Shown here piece by piece: positions 17,158 through 25,825 of a stretch of DNA of 64,000 nucleotides. The translations under genes and the position numbers were made by a program. Numbering within the stretch: the stretch's first letter is position 1; the number at the start of each line of letters is the position of its first letter. The notes beneath the pieces were generated by a model. The model searched no databases. It was not told the origin of the DNA and was given only the letters and a program-made list of their open reading frames with translations. This DNA is from Halorubrum distributum JCM 10118 (GTDB taxonomy: Archaea > Halobacteriota > Halobacteria > Halobacteriales > Haloferacaceae): positions 1-64,000 of the forward strand of contig NZ_AOJN01000049.1 of the NCBI RefSeq assembly GCF_000337335.1. Direction: 5' to 3'.

Positions 17158-17988
17158 TCAGACGTCCGCGCCCTCGGCGAGCGCGGGGACGAGGCGGGCG
17201 GGGTTCTTCGCGAGGACGCGGGCCATCAAGTCCTCGGAGACGTCGAGTGTGAGCACCTCCATCACGCCGACGTTCGGGTGAACGTCGGGCGCGCCGGAGC
17301 CGAAGAGGACGCGGTCGGGGTGTTCCAGCACGCCGCGTTCGAGCACCTCGCGGTACCGCACCGCGCTCGTGTCGACGTACAGCCGGTCGTACTCGTCGAG
17401 CAGGTCGAGCGTCTCGTTCATCAGGTCCGCGTCCAAGGGATACCCCCCGAAGCTCCCCAGCACGATCGGGAGGTCGTAGCCGAGCAGCTCCGTCTCGACG
17501 GCCTCGGGCGGGAACTCCCGGCCCGCGTGGACGAAGAGGGGGAGGTCGGCGTCCTCAAGCCGAGCCAGCACGTCCTCGTTCGGGAGGCCGTCGACGTGGG
17601 GCGCGAGCGTGAAGCCGTGGAAGCGGTCGTCGTAGGAGTACTGCTCGACGTCGTCCGGCCGGGTGTGGTGGTCGTCGCGCTCGGCGCGGAGGTTCCGGAC
17701 CGCCGACACGGGCCCCGTCCCCGAGTCGCGTGGGCCGTTGAGGCGGGCGAACGCGACGAACGGGCGGTCGATCGACAGCCGGGCGACCGCGTTGTTCGCG
17801 CGGAGGTAGCTCCGCCCGGCGGCGCGCTGGCCGGGGCTCGCGACCGCGCGGACGATGCCCGCCTGTAGCATCTCGCGTTCCAGCCGCTCCGGCGAGATGT
17901 CCCGCCCGTGGGTGGCGACCGACGACTCGTCGGGGTCGAGGGTCGCGCGGGTGTCGACGATCCGGAAGTCGTGTTCGAGCCCGAGCAT
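17158..17988 (-). CDS. Amidohydrolase-family (TIM-barrel) protein
   Basis: A 276-residue protein of the amidohydrolase-2 type. Evidence is barrel-strand motifs FRIVDTRATLDP, FHGFTLAPHVDG, LPLFVHAGREFPP, PIVLGSFGGYPLD, LYVDTSAVRY and VLFGSGAPDVHP, typical of metal-dependent decarboxylase/hydrolase barrels. The usual N-terminal H-x-H metal pair is replaced by D-T-R, so metal ligation would be partial, and the activity is uncertain. It is the only gene on this strand between DUF371 and the divergent acetyltransferase. Confidence 0.75.
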   Translation of the reverse strand: MLGLEHDFRIVDTRATLDPDESSVATHGRDISPERLEREMLQAGIVRAVASPGQRAAGRSYLRANNAVARLSIDRPFVAFARLNGPRDSGTGPVSAVRNLRAERDDHHTRPDDVEQYSYDDRFHGFTLAPHVDGLPNEDVLARLEDADLPLFVHAGREFPPEAVETELLGYDLPIVLGSFGGYPLDADLMNETLDLLDEYDRLYVDTSAVRYREVLERGVLEHPDRVLFGSGAPDVHPNVGVMEVLTLDVSEDLMARVLAKNPARLVPALAEGADV

Positions 17989-18133
17989 GGCCGCTCTCTA
18001 CCGACCCGTCTCGGGCGACCCGCATGTGCCTGTCGGTCGCACGGCGGGCGCTCGGCCCGCCTCGGCGCCCCGGACGCGACGCCGACGCACGCCGAACGAA
18101 GGCTGAAGTGGTCGCCCGCCGACACCGGGCGGC

Positions 18134-18601
18134 ATGGAACTCGTGGAGGCCGACGAGAGCGACCTCGACGCCCTCGTCGAGCGGTGGTACGACCTCGCGA
18201 CGGCGATGGAGCGGTACTCGGCGCTGAACGAGATCGCGTACGCCGACGTGGCGGAAGTCCCGGACGACGGGTTCCGCGCACACCTCGACGACCCGGACGT
18301 GACCGACTACCTCGTCGTCGTCGACGGCGAGACGATCGGGTTCGTCACCCTCGAAACGGGTGACCGACCCTCCCGAGAGCGTGGCCGGTACCTCGACGTG
18401 GTAAACCTCGAGATCGACCCGGACCACCGGAACGTGGGGAACGGCACGGCGGTCGTCGACCGGGTGACGGAGATGGCTCGCGAGGAGAACCGCGACTACG
18501 TCACCGTCTCCTGCGAGTGGGGCAACGACGGCGCGCGGCGGTTCTACCGGGACGCGGGGTTCGAGCCCAAACAGGTGACGTACGCGCGCTCGTTGGAGTG
18601 A
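18134..18601 (+). CDS. GNAT family N-acetyltransferase
   Basis: A 155-residue acetyltransferase. The acetyl-CoA pyrophosphate-binding region is motif A (NLEIDPDHRNVGNGTAVVDRV; the canonical R/Q-x-x-G-x-G/A reads R-N-V-G-N-G), followed by motif B ending in WGNDGARRFYRDAGFEPK. It transfers acetyl groups to an amine substrate that cannot be predicted. It begins MELVEADESDLDALV, which is normal for the family. It is transcribed alone, divergent from the amidohydrolase. Confidence 0.85.
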   Translation: MELVEADESDLDALVERWYDLATAMERYSALNEIAYADVAEVPDDGFRAHLDDPDVTDYLVVVDGETIGFVTLETGDRPSRERGRYLDVVNLEIDPDHRNVGNGTAVVDRVTEMAREENRDYVTVSCEWGNDGARRFYRDAGFEPKQVTYARSLE

Positions 18602-18680
18602 GCGGCGCCAGGGCTCGGACCGGGACGCGGCGGAGCCCGGAAGGACCCGGCAGGACCGAGAGCGCGTCGCTCCGCCCCGA

Positions 18681-19868
18681 TCAGGGGCCCGCCGTCGAAA
18701 CGATCTTCACCACGTCGCCCTCGGTGAGCTCGTGGTTCTCGCCGATCCGACGCGAGGCGCGCGCGTCGACCGCGTGGAGGTACCCCTCGCCGATGTCGGA
18801 GTGGACCGCGTACGCGAGGTCGTGGGGGGTCGCCCCCGAAGGCAGGAGGAACGCGTCCGGGAGGACGTTCCCCGTCCCGTCGGTCCACTTGCCGGCGTCC
18901 TGGACCGGGTAGGCGGTGATCCGGTCGAGCAGGTCGTAGACGGCCGCGTTCAGCGCGGTCTGGACCCCCGTGCCACCGTGGGTCGCCATCGACTCGCGGA
19001 GGGCGTCGAGGCCGGCGCGCTGGTCGTCGGAGACGTCGCCGACGACCTCGAACGACTCGTCGCCCGGGTCGTAGTCGACGACGCCCGCTTCCGCGGCGCG
19101 CCGGAGGGCGAGCTCGCCGTCGGCGGTCGCGGGGATCACGGGCTTGTCGGTCTCCTCGCGGATGCGGTCGACCGCGCCGTCGGGCGCCGCGTCGACCTTG
19201 TTCGCGACGACGACGATGGGCTTGGTGCGGCGGCGGACCGCCCGCGCGAGCGCCTCGCGGTCGTCGTCGTCCCACGCCTTCGGGTCGTCGGGGTACTCCA
19301 GGTCGCGGAGGACCGCGGTCACGTCGCGCTCGGTCGCGCCGAAGCCGGTGAGCATGTCCGACAGCGCGGCTTCGAGGTCGAAGTCCGGCGAGCGGGACTG
19401 CCGCTCGACGCCCTCCCAGTTGCGGTCGACGATGCCCGCGAGCCAGAGGTCCATCTCCTCTTCGACGAAGTCCACGTCGTCGAGGGGGTCGTGGCTCCCG
19501 ACCTCCACCGGCTCCCCCTCCGCGTTCGTCGCGCCCGAGGCGTCGACGACGTTCAACACGACGTCCGCGTTCGTCAGCTCGTCGAGGAACTGGTTGCCGA
19601 GGCCCTTGCCCTCGTGGGCGCCCGGCACGAGCCCGGCCACGTCGAGCAGTTCGACCGGGACGTAGCGCTTCCCGTCGCGGCAGTTCTCCGCCCCGCAGCG
19701 CTCCTCGCGGTCGAGGCAGGGGCACTCGGTGCGGACGTAGGTCACCCCGCGGTTCGGGTCGACCGTCGTGAACGGGTAGTTGGCGACGTCGACGTCGGCC
19801 ATCGTGGCGGCGGTGTAGAAGGTGGACTTGCCGGCGTTCGGCTTGCCCGCGAGCGCGACCGTGAGCAT
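18681..19868 (-). CDS. ychF: YchF/OLA1-type redox-regulated NTPase
   Basis: A 395-residue Obg-superfamily P-loop protein. G1 is GKPNAGKS at 8-15, followed by NYPFTTVDPN, the DVAGLVPGAHEGKGLGNQF G3 region, an ANKVD-type G4 and a C-terminal TGS domain (GDVVKIVSTAGP). The archaeal YchF insert with paired cysteines (ECPCLDREERCGAENC) is present. Family members bind ribosomes and often prefer ATP. The start is the ATG at 19868; the frame stays open for another 400 bp upstream only because it runs into repeat copy B. Confidence 0.9.
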   Translation of the reverse strand: MLTVALAGKPNAGKSTFYTAATMADVDVANYPFTTVDPNRGVTYVRTECPCLDREERCGAENCRDGKRYVPVELLDVAGLVPGAHEGKGLGNQFLDELTNADVVLNVVDASGATNAEGEPVEVGSHDPLDDVDFVEEEMDLWLAGIVDRNWEGVERQSRSPDFDLEAALSDMLTGFGATERDVTAVLRDLEYPDDPKAWDDDDREALARAVRRRTKPIVVVANKVDAAPDGAVDRIREETDKPVIPATADGELALRRAAEAGVVDYDPGDESFEVVGDVSDDQRAGLDALRESMATHGGTGVQTALNAAVYDLLDRITAYPVQDAGKWTDGTGNVLPDAFLLPSGATPHDLAYAVHSDIGEGYLHAVDARASRRIGENHELTEGDVVKIVSTAGP

Positions 19869-19958
19869 ACCCGAGGGTCGCGGCCCCGCGAAAAGCGCCT
19901 TTCGGTCGGGCGGGGGCAACAGGCGTGAGATCCGAGAAGACGAAGACTGAGGCTGTGC

Positions 19959-20245
19959 GGCGGCGCGCGCCTCCGAGTGGCCGCCGCCGGCGGCCACGAG
20001 GAGCGCGTGCGAGGGAGTCGCGGCCGTTTTTAAACGGCCGCGACGAGGCTGGGGAGGCGTGAGGTTGCGGTGCTGTGCGGGATGGGACTCAAAGGGGCAG
20101 CCGTGAGGACGAAGCACGCCGCAGTAAGCACCGCATCGAGGGAGTGAACGGCGTGAGCGACCGAGTGAGGAGCGCAACAAGGCGCGCGAGTCCTCACGGC
20201 TGGGGCTTTGGAGATGTTCGTCTCCGTTTGGGTCCTGTCGAGTTT
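19959..20245 (+). repeat. Dispersed structured element, copy B
   Basis: The second copy. Hairpin 1 arms are near GCGCGCGCC and GGAGCGCGTGC, enclosing GTGGCCGCC/GGCGGCCAC. Hairpin 2 is GTCGCGGCCGTTT/AAACGGCCGCGAC. The conserved blocks CGAGGCTGGGGAGGCGTGAG and GGGACTCAAAGGGGCAG are present. Hairpin 3 has CAGCCGTGAGGAC (20098-20110) and GTCCTCACGGCTG (20190-20202). The TATA-type tail is decayed (TTCTTTATCAG). The 5' edge lies 91 bp from the start of the divergent ychF. Confidence 0.82.
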
Positions 20246-20294
20246 TCTTTATCAGACAAGTTCTCACCTGAAACAGCCGGTCGATGAGAACTGC

Positions 20295-20486
20295 TTATAT
20301 TGTGGTCAGTTGGTCCCGTTTTGTGTAGACAATGAGGGCGATGTAACCAGCAAACACTGTGTGTGCGGCATACAGCGTCTCTCTTTCAATCATGCCGGAA
20401 TACCGTGTGACTGCTAAGATAAAGAATACGCCGTATAGGAGACAAGGGAGCGTAATGTATACTGTAATAGCCTTCTTCGGGGTCAT
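20295..20486 (-). CDS. Small AT-rich membrane protein, 63 aa
   Basis: A 63-residue protein, MTPKKAITVYITLPCLLYGV onward, with two hydrophobic segments (ITVYITLPCLLYGVFFILAV and TLYAAHTVFAGYIALIVY) and charged ends. Its codons are far lower in GC than neighbouring genes, as is the whole 20.24-20.74 kb stretch, which suggests acquisition by transfer or relaxed selection. I do not recognise a family. Coding is plausible rather than certain. Confidence 0.45.
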   Translation of the reverse strand: MTPKKAITVYITLPCLLYGVFFILAVTRYSGMIERETLYAAHTVFAGYIALIVYTKRDQLTTI

Positions 20487-20555
20487 GTTGCTTCATTTTC
20501 AACAACAGCATTAAAACCGTCAGATACGGGTGATTTCCACTTCGTCTGTATTGAC

Positions 20556-20604
20556 CGATTCGTGAGCGCCCTGTACTGAGCGATTCGTGAGCCCCAGTAC
20601 TGAT
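20556..20604 (+). repeat. Tandem 24/25-bp imperfect repeat
   Basis: Two adjacent units, each starting CGATTCGTGAGC and ending GTACTGA(G/T), lie in the low-GC gap (20487-20737) upstream of the 63-residue membrane gene. The remainder of this gap shows nothing recognisable. The repeat could be an operator pair or a decayed element. Confidence 0.7.
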
Positions 20605-20737
20605 CGGATACAGTTCAGAACGTATCCCCTACTGAGGATTTCAACGGATCCCTGCCTGTTGTCCGCTCGTCATCTGAGAACGATGAACGCGTCAGAAGAG
20701 GGAACAACCGCCCTACTGCTGTGATCAGCTCACAGAC

Positions 20738-21847
20738 CTATTTCCGCGCGACGATCCGGAGCACGTCCTCGTCGGCCAGCTCGTGGCCCTTCCCGACCTG
20801 CTGGTCGTCGTGCTTCGCGCTGTCGCCGGACACGCGAGCAAATTTAAACCGCTCGTCGAACTCGCCGCCGAGCTTCGAACAGGCGTCGCCGACGGTGTCG
20901 CCCTCGAAGAGGATGAGGGGCTCCTCGTAGTCCACCCCCCGACCGGGCTTGTCCATATAAATACGAATGACGCCCAGCTCCTCCCAGAGCCGCTCCTTGA
21001 GCCCGTCGAGGCCGAGCTCCTTCTCGGCGGAGATGAAGAGCACGTCGTCGGGGTTCAAATTCCGCTCGCGCAGCTCCTCTTTCACCGTCGGGAGGTAGCT
21101 CTTGTCGATGAGGTCCGCCTTGTTCACGGTGACCATCGAGGGGAGGTACTCGCGGTTGTCCATCACGGCGTCGACGAGCTCGTCGATGGTCAGATCGTGG
21201 GGGATGGTGACCTTCGCGTTGACGTAGCCGTACTCACGGAGGACCTGCTTGACCGTCTCCTCGTCGAGACTCACGTCGTCGCTCATCGTCACGCCGAGCC
21301 CGTCCTTGTGGGTCTTCCGGATGTTGATGTTCGGCGGCTCGGTGTCGAGGCGGATGTTCGTCGCGTACAGCTCCTCGCGGAGGCGGTCGTACTGCTCGAT
21401 TTCGAAGACGGAGAGCATGAACACGACGAGATCCGCCGTCCGGACCACGGAGAGCACCTCCTTCCCGCCCCCGCGACCGCCGGCGGCGCCCTCGATCAGC
21501 CCCGGCACGTCGAGGATCTGAATGTTCGCGCCGCGGTACTTCAGCATCCCGGGGTTGACGTCCAACGTCGTGAACTCGTAGGAGCCGACCTCGCTGTCGG
21601 CGTTGGTGAGGGCGTTGATGAGGGTGGACTTGCCGACGCTCGGGAACCCGACCAGCGCGACCGTGGCGTCGCCGTGCTTCTCGACCGCGTAGCCGTGGCC
21701 GCCGCCGGCGGAGGACTGGTTCTCCAGCTTCTCTTTCTTCTCCGCGAGCTTCGCCTTCAGACGCCCGATGTGTGCCTCGGTGGACTTGTTGTAGGGCGTC
21801 TCGGCGATCTCCTCGCGGAGGTCCTCGATCTCCTCCTCCAGTCCCAT
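20738..21847 (-). CDS. DRG-type Obg-family GTP-binding protein
   Basis: A 369-residue archaeal homologue of eukaryotic developmentally regulated GTP-binding proteins. It has an N-terminal helical region (GRLKAKLAEKKEKLENQ), G1 GFPSVGKS at 67-74, FTTLDVNPGMLKY, G3 DVPGLIEGAAGGRGGG, G4 NKAD and a C-terminal TGS domain (IRIYMDKPGRGVDYEEPLIL; GHELADEDVLRIV). Such proteins associate with ribosomes and act in translation. The ATG at 21847 matches family N-termini. Confidence 0.93.
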   Translation of the reverse strand: MGLEEEIEDLREEIAETPYNKSTEAHIGRLKAKLAEKKEKLENQSSAGGGHGYAVEKHGDATVALVGFPSVGKSTLINALTNADSEVGSYEFTTLDVNPGMLKYRGANIQILDVPGLIEGAAGGRGGGKEVLSVVRTADLVVFMLSVFEIEQYDRLREELYATNIRLDTEPPNINIRKTHKDGLGVTMSDDVSLDEETVKQVLREYGYVNAKVTIPHDLTIDELVDAVMDNREYLPSMVTVNKADLIDKSYLPTVKEELRERNLNPDDVLFISAEKELGLDGLKERLWEELGVIRIYMDKPGRGVDYEEPLILFEGDTVGDACSKLGGEFDERFKFARVSGDSAKHDDQQVGKGHELADEDVLRIVARK

Positions 21848-22026
21848 TACGATACCCTCGGCCGGTCGGCTCGTTAAAGGTGTTCCTTCGGTTCGCCGCC
21901 GCGCCGCCGCGGACCGAATCCCCCGACGACCGCCCGCGAACCGACGGATCGCCGCCGGGAGAGTGGTTGGAACGCCGATACTTCGACACGGTTATATCGG
22001 CGCCGAATAATTCCCACCCACGCCGA

Positions 22027-22227
22027 ATGCCAGACCCGTCGAGCCTCCGTGACAGCACGCAGATCGTCCTCCCGCGCCGCGCGCTCGACGGACACCGGGA
22101 GCACCTCGAAGCCCGCTTCACCGTCACCGTCGTCGAGAGCGACGAACAGTTCCGGATCATCGGCAGCCCGGTCGAGATCAAGGCCGCGAGCGACTACCTC
22201 ACCCGCAACGGCGTCGCCGTCGCGTAG
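22027..22227 (+). CDS. Small conserved haloarchaeal protein (VNG_1110C-like)
   Basis: A 66-residue protein, MPDPSSLRDSTQIVLPRRAL onward, ending in IIGSPVEIKAASDYLTRNGV. The pattern resembles a small haloarchaeal family annotated VNG_1110C-like, with no known function; I am reasonably but not fully sure of that match. The C-terminal half resembles a KH-like strand-helix (FRIIGSPVEIKAASDYL). A TATA-like GGTTATAT (about 21990) precedes it at leaderless-type spacing. Confidence 0.65.
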   Translation: MPDPSSLRDSTQIVLPRRALDGHREHLEARFTVTVVESDEQFRIIGSPVEIKAASDYLTRNGVAVA

Positions 22228-22281
22228 CCGCTCTCTCCTCGCCACCCTGCTGAACCACTCCGCCGTCCGTTCGGAGGGTTG

Positions 22282-22685
22282 ACGTCGCCGCTCGTCGAGC
22301 CCACGCGGCGATTGGCACCGTCGGTCGCTGCTCGCCGCTGGCGTCGCCGGAGTCGCCGGCCGCGCTGCCGCTCCGCCCGGCCGCGCCGCGGGCGGTCCCA
22401 CCGCTGACGGGGACGACGGAGACGGCGACGCTGACGACGAACCCGCGACGTTCGAAACGGGTGACCTCACCGTCGCCGCGTTCGGTCTCACCGACCGGTC
22501 GACGGCGTTCGCGGCGACGGGCGACGACCCGGGCACCGCGTTCGCGCGGCCCGACCTCGCCGCCCTCCGCTTCTCGATCCCCTTGCCGGCCCCACCTCCG
22601 GATCCCCTTGTCGGCCCCGCCTTCGGATCCCCTCGACGGCTGCTGGCGTCCAAACCCTATTGGGTCGCAGCCGTCAACGGCAACC
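22282..22685 (+). pseudogene. Possible decayed Tat-signal secreted protein
   Basis: In one frame the sequence reads R-R-S-L-L-A-A-G-V-A-G-V-A-G, a typical haloarchaeal twin-arginine signal, followed by an acidic linker (TADGDDGDGDADDE) and ATFETGDLTVAAFGLTDRST with strong third-position GC. There is no usable start codon between the preceding stop (about 22279) and the signal, and the frame runs on into the next gene without its own stop. This looks like a fragment truncated at both ends; a chance open frame is the alternative. Confidence 0.35.
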
Positions 22686-23708
22686 GTGACGAACACCAAC
22701 CGCGAGTGGCTTCTCGCCGAGCGGCCGACCGGCGAGCCCGATCAGGACAGCTTCGACCTGCGAGAGACGGACGTCCCCACCCCCGAACCCGGCGAACTGC
22801 TCGTCCGCACCCGATACCTCTCGGTCGACCCGTACATGCGCGGCCGGATGCGAGACGCGGAGTCGTACGCGGAACCGTGGGACGTCGGCGACGCGCTCAA
22901 GGGCGGCGTCGTCGGCGAGGTGGTCGAAAGCGAGAGCGACGCGTACGACGCGGGCGATCTCGTGACCGGCGAGGGGAAGTGGGCCGACTACGCGACCCTC
23001 GACGCCGACGACGTCGCGCCGGTCGACCCGAGCGTCGCAGACCCCGAGGCGTACCTCGGCGTCCTCGGCATGCCCGGGCGGACCGCCTACTTCGGGCTCC
23101 TCGAAGTCGGCGAGCCGAAGCCCGGCGACACGGTCGTCGTCTCCGGCGCGGCGGGCGCCGTCGGCTCCGTCGTCGGCCAGATCGCGAAGCGAAACGGCTG
23201 CCGCGTGGTGGGCTTCGCCGGCAGCGACGAGAAGACCGACTGGCTCACCGACGAGCTCGGCTTCGACGCGGCAATAAACTACAAGACCACCGACGACTAC
23301 CGCGCCGCGCTCGACGAGGCCGCGCCCGACGGCGTCGACGTGTACTTCGACAACGTCGGCGGCCCCATCACGGACGCCGTGTTCACGAAGCTGAACCTCG
23401 ACGCGCGGGTCGCGGTCTGCGGGCAGATCGCCCATTACAACGACGAGGAGGCCCCGATCGGACCGCGCAAGCTCCCGCAGCTGATCCCGGTACGAGCGAA
23501 GGTTCAGGGGCTGCTCATCGCCGACTTCGCGACCCGGTTCGGCGAGGCGAGCGAGCGCCTGGGGCAGTGGGTCGCGAGCGGCGACCTGAAACACCGCGAG
23601 ACGGTCGTGGAGGGGCTGGAGAACGCACCCGACGCCTTCCTCGGCCTGTTCTCCGGCGACAACATCGGCAAGCAGGTGGTGCGGGTGTCGGCGGCGGACG
23701 CGGCGTAA
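22686..23708 (+). CDS. NADP-dependent oxidoreductase (PTGR/zinc-less MDR)
   Basis: A 340-residue medium-chain reductase of the leukotriene-B4 dehydrogenase/prostaglandin reductase/curcumin reductase type. It has YLSVDPYMRGRMRD near the N-terminus, LGMPGRTAYFGLLEVGEPKPGDTV, the nucleotide-binding SGAAGAVGSVVGQIAK, FDNVGG, and CGQIAHYND. There are no zinc ligands. It would reduce activated double bonds with NADPH. Translation starts at GTG 22686; an upstream frame extension overlaps the decayed fragment and is not used. Confidence 0.9.
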   Translation: MTNTNREWLLAERPTGEPDQDSFDLRETDVPTPEPGELLVRTRYLSVDPYMRGRMRDAESYAEPWDVGDALKGGVVGEVVESESDAYDAGDLVTGEGKWADYATLDADDVAPVDPSVADPEAYLGVLGMPGRTAYFGLLEVGEPKPGDTVVVSGAAGAVGSVVGQIAKRNGCRVVGFAGSDEKTDWLTDELGFDAAINYKTTDDYRAALDEAAPDGVDVYFDNVGGPITDAVFTKLNLDARVAVCGQIAHYNDEEAPIGPRKLPQLIPVRAKVQGLLIADFATRFGEASERLGQWVASGDLKHRETVVEGLENAPDAFLGLFSGDNIGKQVVRVSAADAA

Positions 23709-23800
23709 CGGATCCGACTCAGGCACTCCACCTTCCCCGGCGGTGAGACGCACGTCGGTCGGAGCGCAACGCAGAAATCCCGATAGCGCGTAGCACGCCC

Positions 23801-24283
23801 ATGCTTTTCGCGACCCACCTCCTCATCGGCGCGCTCGTCGCGCGGAACCGCTTCCCGGTGCCGTGGGTCGTCGCGGGCGCGGCGCTTCCGGACCTCGTCG
23901 ACAAGCCGCTGGCGATGGTCGGGCTCGTCCCCACGTACCACTCCGTCGTCCACTCCGCGCTGTTCGCGGGCGTCCTCGGCGCCGGCTGGCTGGCGGCCCG
24001 TCGGTACGGCGCCGCGACGGCGATGACGGCCGCCGCAGCGGTCGGGGTCGGCTGGGCGACGCACCTCGTCGCGGACGCCGCCCACATCACCATCAACGGC
24101 CGACCGGAGAACACCGTGTTCCTCCTCTGGCCGCTCGTTCGGAGCTGGAACTCCATCGGCGCCGGTCCCGGGTCGTTCGCGCTCCAGTACCTCTGGACGC
24201 CGTCGTTCTACGTCGAGGTCGCGATCTGGCTGTTCGCCGGCGCGGTCCTGCTGCGCGACGGCCCGCCAGTGATTGGCGCGTGA
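23801..24283 (+). CDS. DUF457-type membrane-bound metal-dependent hydrolase-like protein
   Basis: A 160-residue membrane protein starting MLFATHLLIGALVARNRFPV. Features of the YdjM/DUF457 group are the N-terminal THLLIGAL, a PDLVDKPLAM segment, HSVVHSALFAG, and a later THLVADAAHI, giving conserved His and Asp residues near membrane faces. Four membrane helices are likely. Relatives are annotated as LexA-regulated inner-membrane hydrolases, but activity is not established. Confidence 0.75.
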   Translation: MLFATHLLIGALVARNRFPVPWVVAGAALPDLVDKPLAMVGLVPTYHSVVHSALFAGVLGAGWLAARRYGAATAMTAAAAVGVGWATHLVADAAHITINGRPENTVFLLWPLVRSWNSIGAGPGSFALQYLWTPSFYVEVAIWLFAGAVLLRDGPPVIGA

Positions 24284-24292
24284 CGCGTCCCC

Positions 24293-24346
24293 CTACTCGA
24301 CGTAGCCGAGCGCCCGCAGCTACTCGACGTAGCCGAGCGCCCGCAG
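24293..24346 (+). repeat. 27-bp perfect tandem duplication
   Basis: Two identical 27-bp copies, 24293-24319 and 24320-24346, directly abut. The second contains the last eight codons (LRALGYVE) and TAG stop of the sulfatase-like gene on the minus strand. The first repeats the same codons and stop downstream. Identity of the copies points to a recent event. Confidence 0.95.
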
Positions 24347-25606
24347 GTGGGACTCGTCGACACCGGAGAGGTACTGCTCGTCGCCGACGAGACCGCCCGC
24401 GTCGGCGGCCCGTTCGAGCAGCCCCTCGGGGACGCTCGCCGCCGTCGCGCCGTCGCCGTACGGCTCCCCGACGACAGTCTCCGCGGCCGGATCCCCGACC
24501 TCGTAGCGGGCGTGGACCACGTCGGTGCCGTCCGCCGTCCGCCGCCCGAACAGCTTCTCCCCGTCCGCCCGGCGGACCCCGCGGACGACTCCCGCGGCCG
24601 TGAGCGTCCCCGCGACCGTCTCGACGTACTCCCGGCCGAACGCCGTCGGCGGAGCGGCCGCTCCCGGCTCGGGTCGGAGCATGTCGGGCAGGTCGACGAG
24701 CGAGACCTGCTCGTCCACCGTCGACTCCGGCCAGTCGGGTCGCGAAACGACGAGCGGAACGTGGACGAGCGACTCCCACGAGGCCGGCGGCAGGTGGCCG
24801 AACACCCCCCGCTCGGGGTCGAGGCACTCCCCGTGGTCGGCCGTCACCGCGAGCACGTCTCGGTCGGGCCTGTACAGCCCCCGTTCCCGGAGCTCGCTCA
24901 CGAACTCGACGACCGATCCGCCGAGGTGGTCGCAGGCCCACCGGTACAGCCGCGCGACCGTCTCGGCCTCCGCCCGGTCCACGTCCGCGGCGTCCCCTAT
25001 CGTGAGGCTCCGACTCATCGCGGCCGCCCGGTCCGGGTCGAGCCCCGCGGCCGCCTCGCCGTCGTTCGGGACGTAGTAGGGACTGTGGGTGTCCATGTAA
25101 TGGAGCCAGCAGAACACCGGATCGGTCTCTCCGGACAGCGTCTCCAGCGCGCGCTCGTGGAGCCGCGCCGCCGGCCGGTAGTAGGGGGCAGCGAGCCCGA
25201 GGCGGCGCATCATCGGCCAGATGCGCCGGAAGTACGCCTGCTCGACGGGTCGGGTCACCCCGCGCGGCAGCAGGTCGTCCAACAGGTTACTCACCCCGCC
25301 GGCCTCCCCGACGGACCGCTCGGTCAGCGCGTCGGCGGCGATGGGGTTGTCGGTCAGCAGCCGCGTGCGGTAGCCGTCGGCCGAGAGCGACGACGGGAGC
25401 AGCGGGTCGTCGACCGTCCCCTCCTCGTCGATGAACCGCCCGGTCGCGAGGGCCGGGATCGAACTGGCCGTGTGCGAGGCCGGCGCGACGGCGTTCGAGA
25501 ACCGGGTCCCGCCCGTCCGTTCCGCGACCTCGTCGACGAGTTCGGTCGCGTGGTCCGCTCTGAGCGCGTCGGCGGACAGGAGAAAGATATTCGGACGGCG
25601 TGGCAT
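24320..25606 (-). CDS. Sulfatase-like hydrolase (alkaline phosphatase superfamily)
   Basis: A 428-residue member of the sulfatase/phosphoglycerol transferase fold. The N-terminal metal site reads NIFLLSADALRADH, followed by a nucleophile-region PASHTASSIPALATGRF, CWLHYMDTHSPY and a VTADHGECLD metal motif with a later GHLPP. The canonical C/S-x-P-x-R of true sulfatases is absent, so a phosphatase or transferase of surface glycans is also possible. The gene end carries a 27-bp tandem duplication. Confidence 0.8.
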   Translation of the reverse strand: MPRRPNIFLLSADALRADHATELVDEVAERTGGTRFSNAVAPASHTASSIPALATGRFIDEEGTVDDPLLPSSLSADGYRTRLLTDNPIAADALTERSVGEAGGVSNLLDDLLPRGVTRPVEQAYFRRIWPMMRRLGLAAPYYRPAARLHERALETLSGETDPVFCWLHYMDTHSPYYVPNDGEAAAGLDPDRAAAMSRSLTIGDAADVDRAEAETVARLYRWACDHLGGSVVEFVSELRERGLYRPDRDVLAVTADHGECLDPERGVFGHLPPASWESLVHVPLVVSRPDWPESTVDEQVSLVDLPDMLRPEPGAAAPPTAFGREYVETVAGTLTAAGVVRGVRRADGEKLFGRRTADGTDVVHARYEVGDPAAETVVGEPYGDGATAASVPEGLLERAADAGGLVGDEQYLSGVDESHLRALGYVE

Positions 25607-25652
25607 CTGGCCGCATTACGCCGTGACTGAGGTTATATCTGTTGTCCTCTCG

Positions 25653-25785
25653 GGGTTCGAATCCTCAGCACGTATTTGCGGCTCACGGATTGTTCGCCGC
25701 AAAATGCGCGGGACCGGATTTGAACCGAGGCGAGAAATGCTCGCTCACTCCGTTCGCTGCGCGTTTCTCGCTGGGCTCAAATCCG
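25653..25785 (-). repeat. tRNA-Leu 3'-end copy and inverted repeat
   Basis: Bases 25705-25727 repeat exactly the last 23 nt of tRNA-Leu (25826-25848), 121 bp away. This copy continues into CGAGAAA and pairs with TTTCTCG plus GGCTCAAATCCG at 25764-25785, giving a large hairpin. A further T-arm-like GGTTCGAATCC lies on the plus strand at about 25655-25665. Between the hairpin and the tRNA are GCTCGC-type short repeats only. Confidence 0.8.
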
Positions 25786-25825
25786 CTCCTGCTCCCTCGC
25801 TCAGTCGCTCCGCTCCTTCGCTCAG

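Noticed and set aside
19869-20267. N-terminal extension of the YchF protein
   Set aside because: The added 133 residues translate the dispersed element copy B; the P-loop protein begins at the ATG at 19868 like its relatives.
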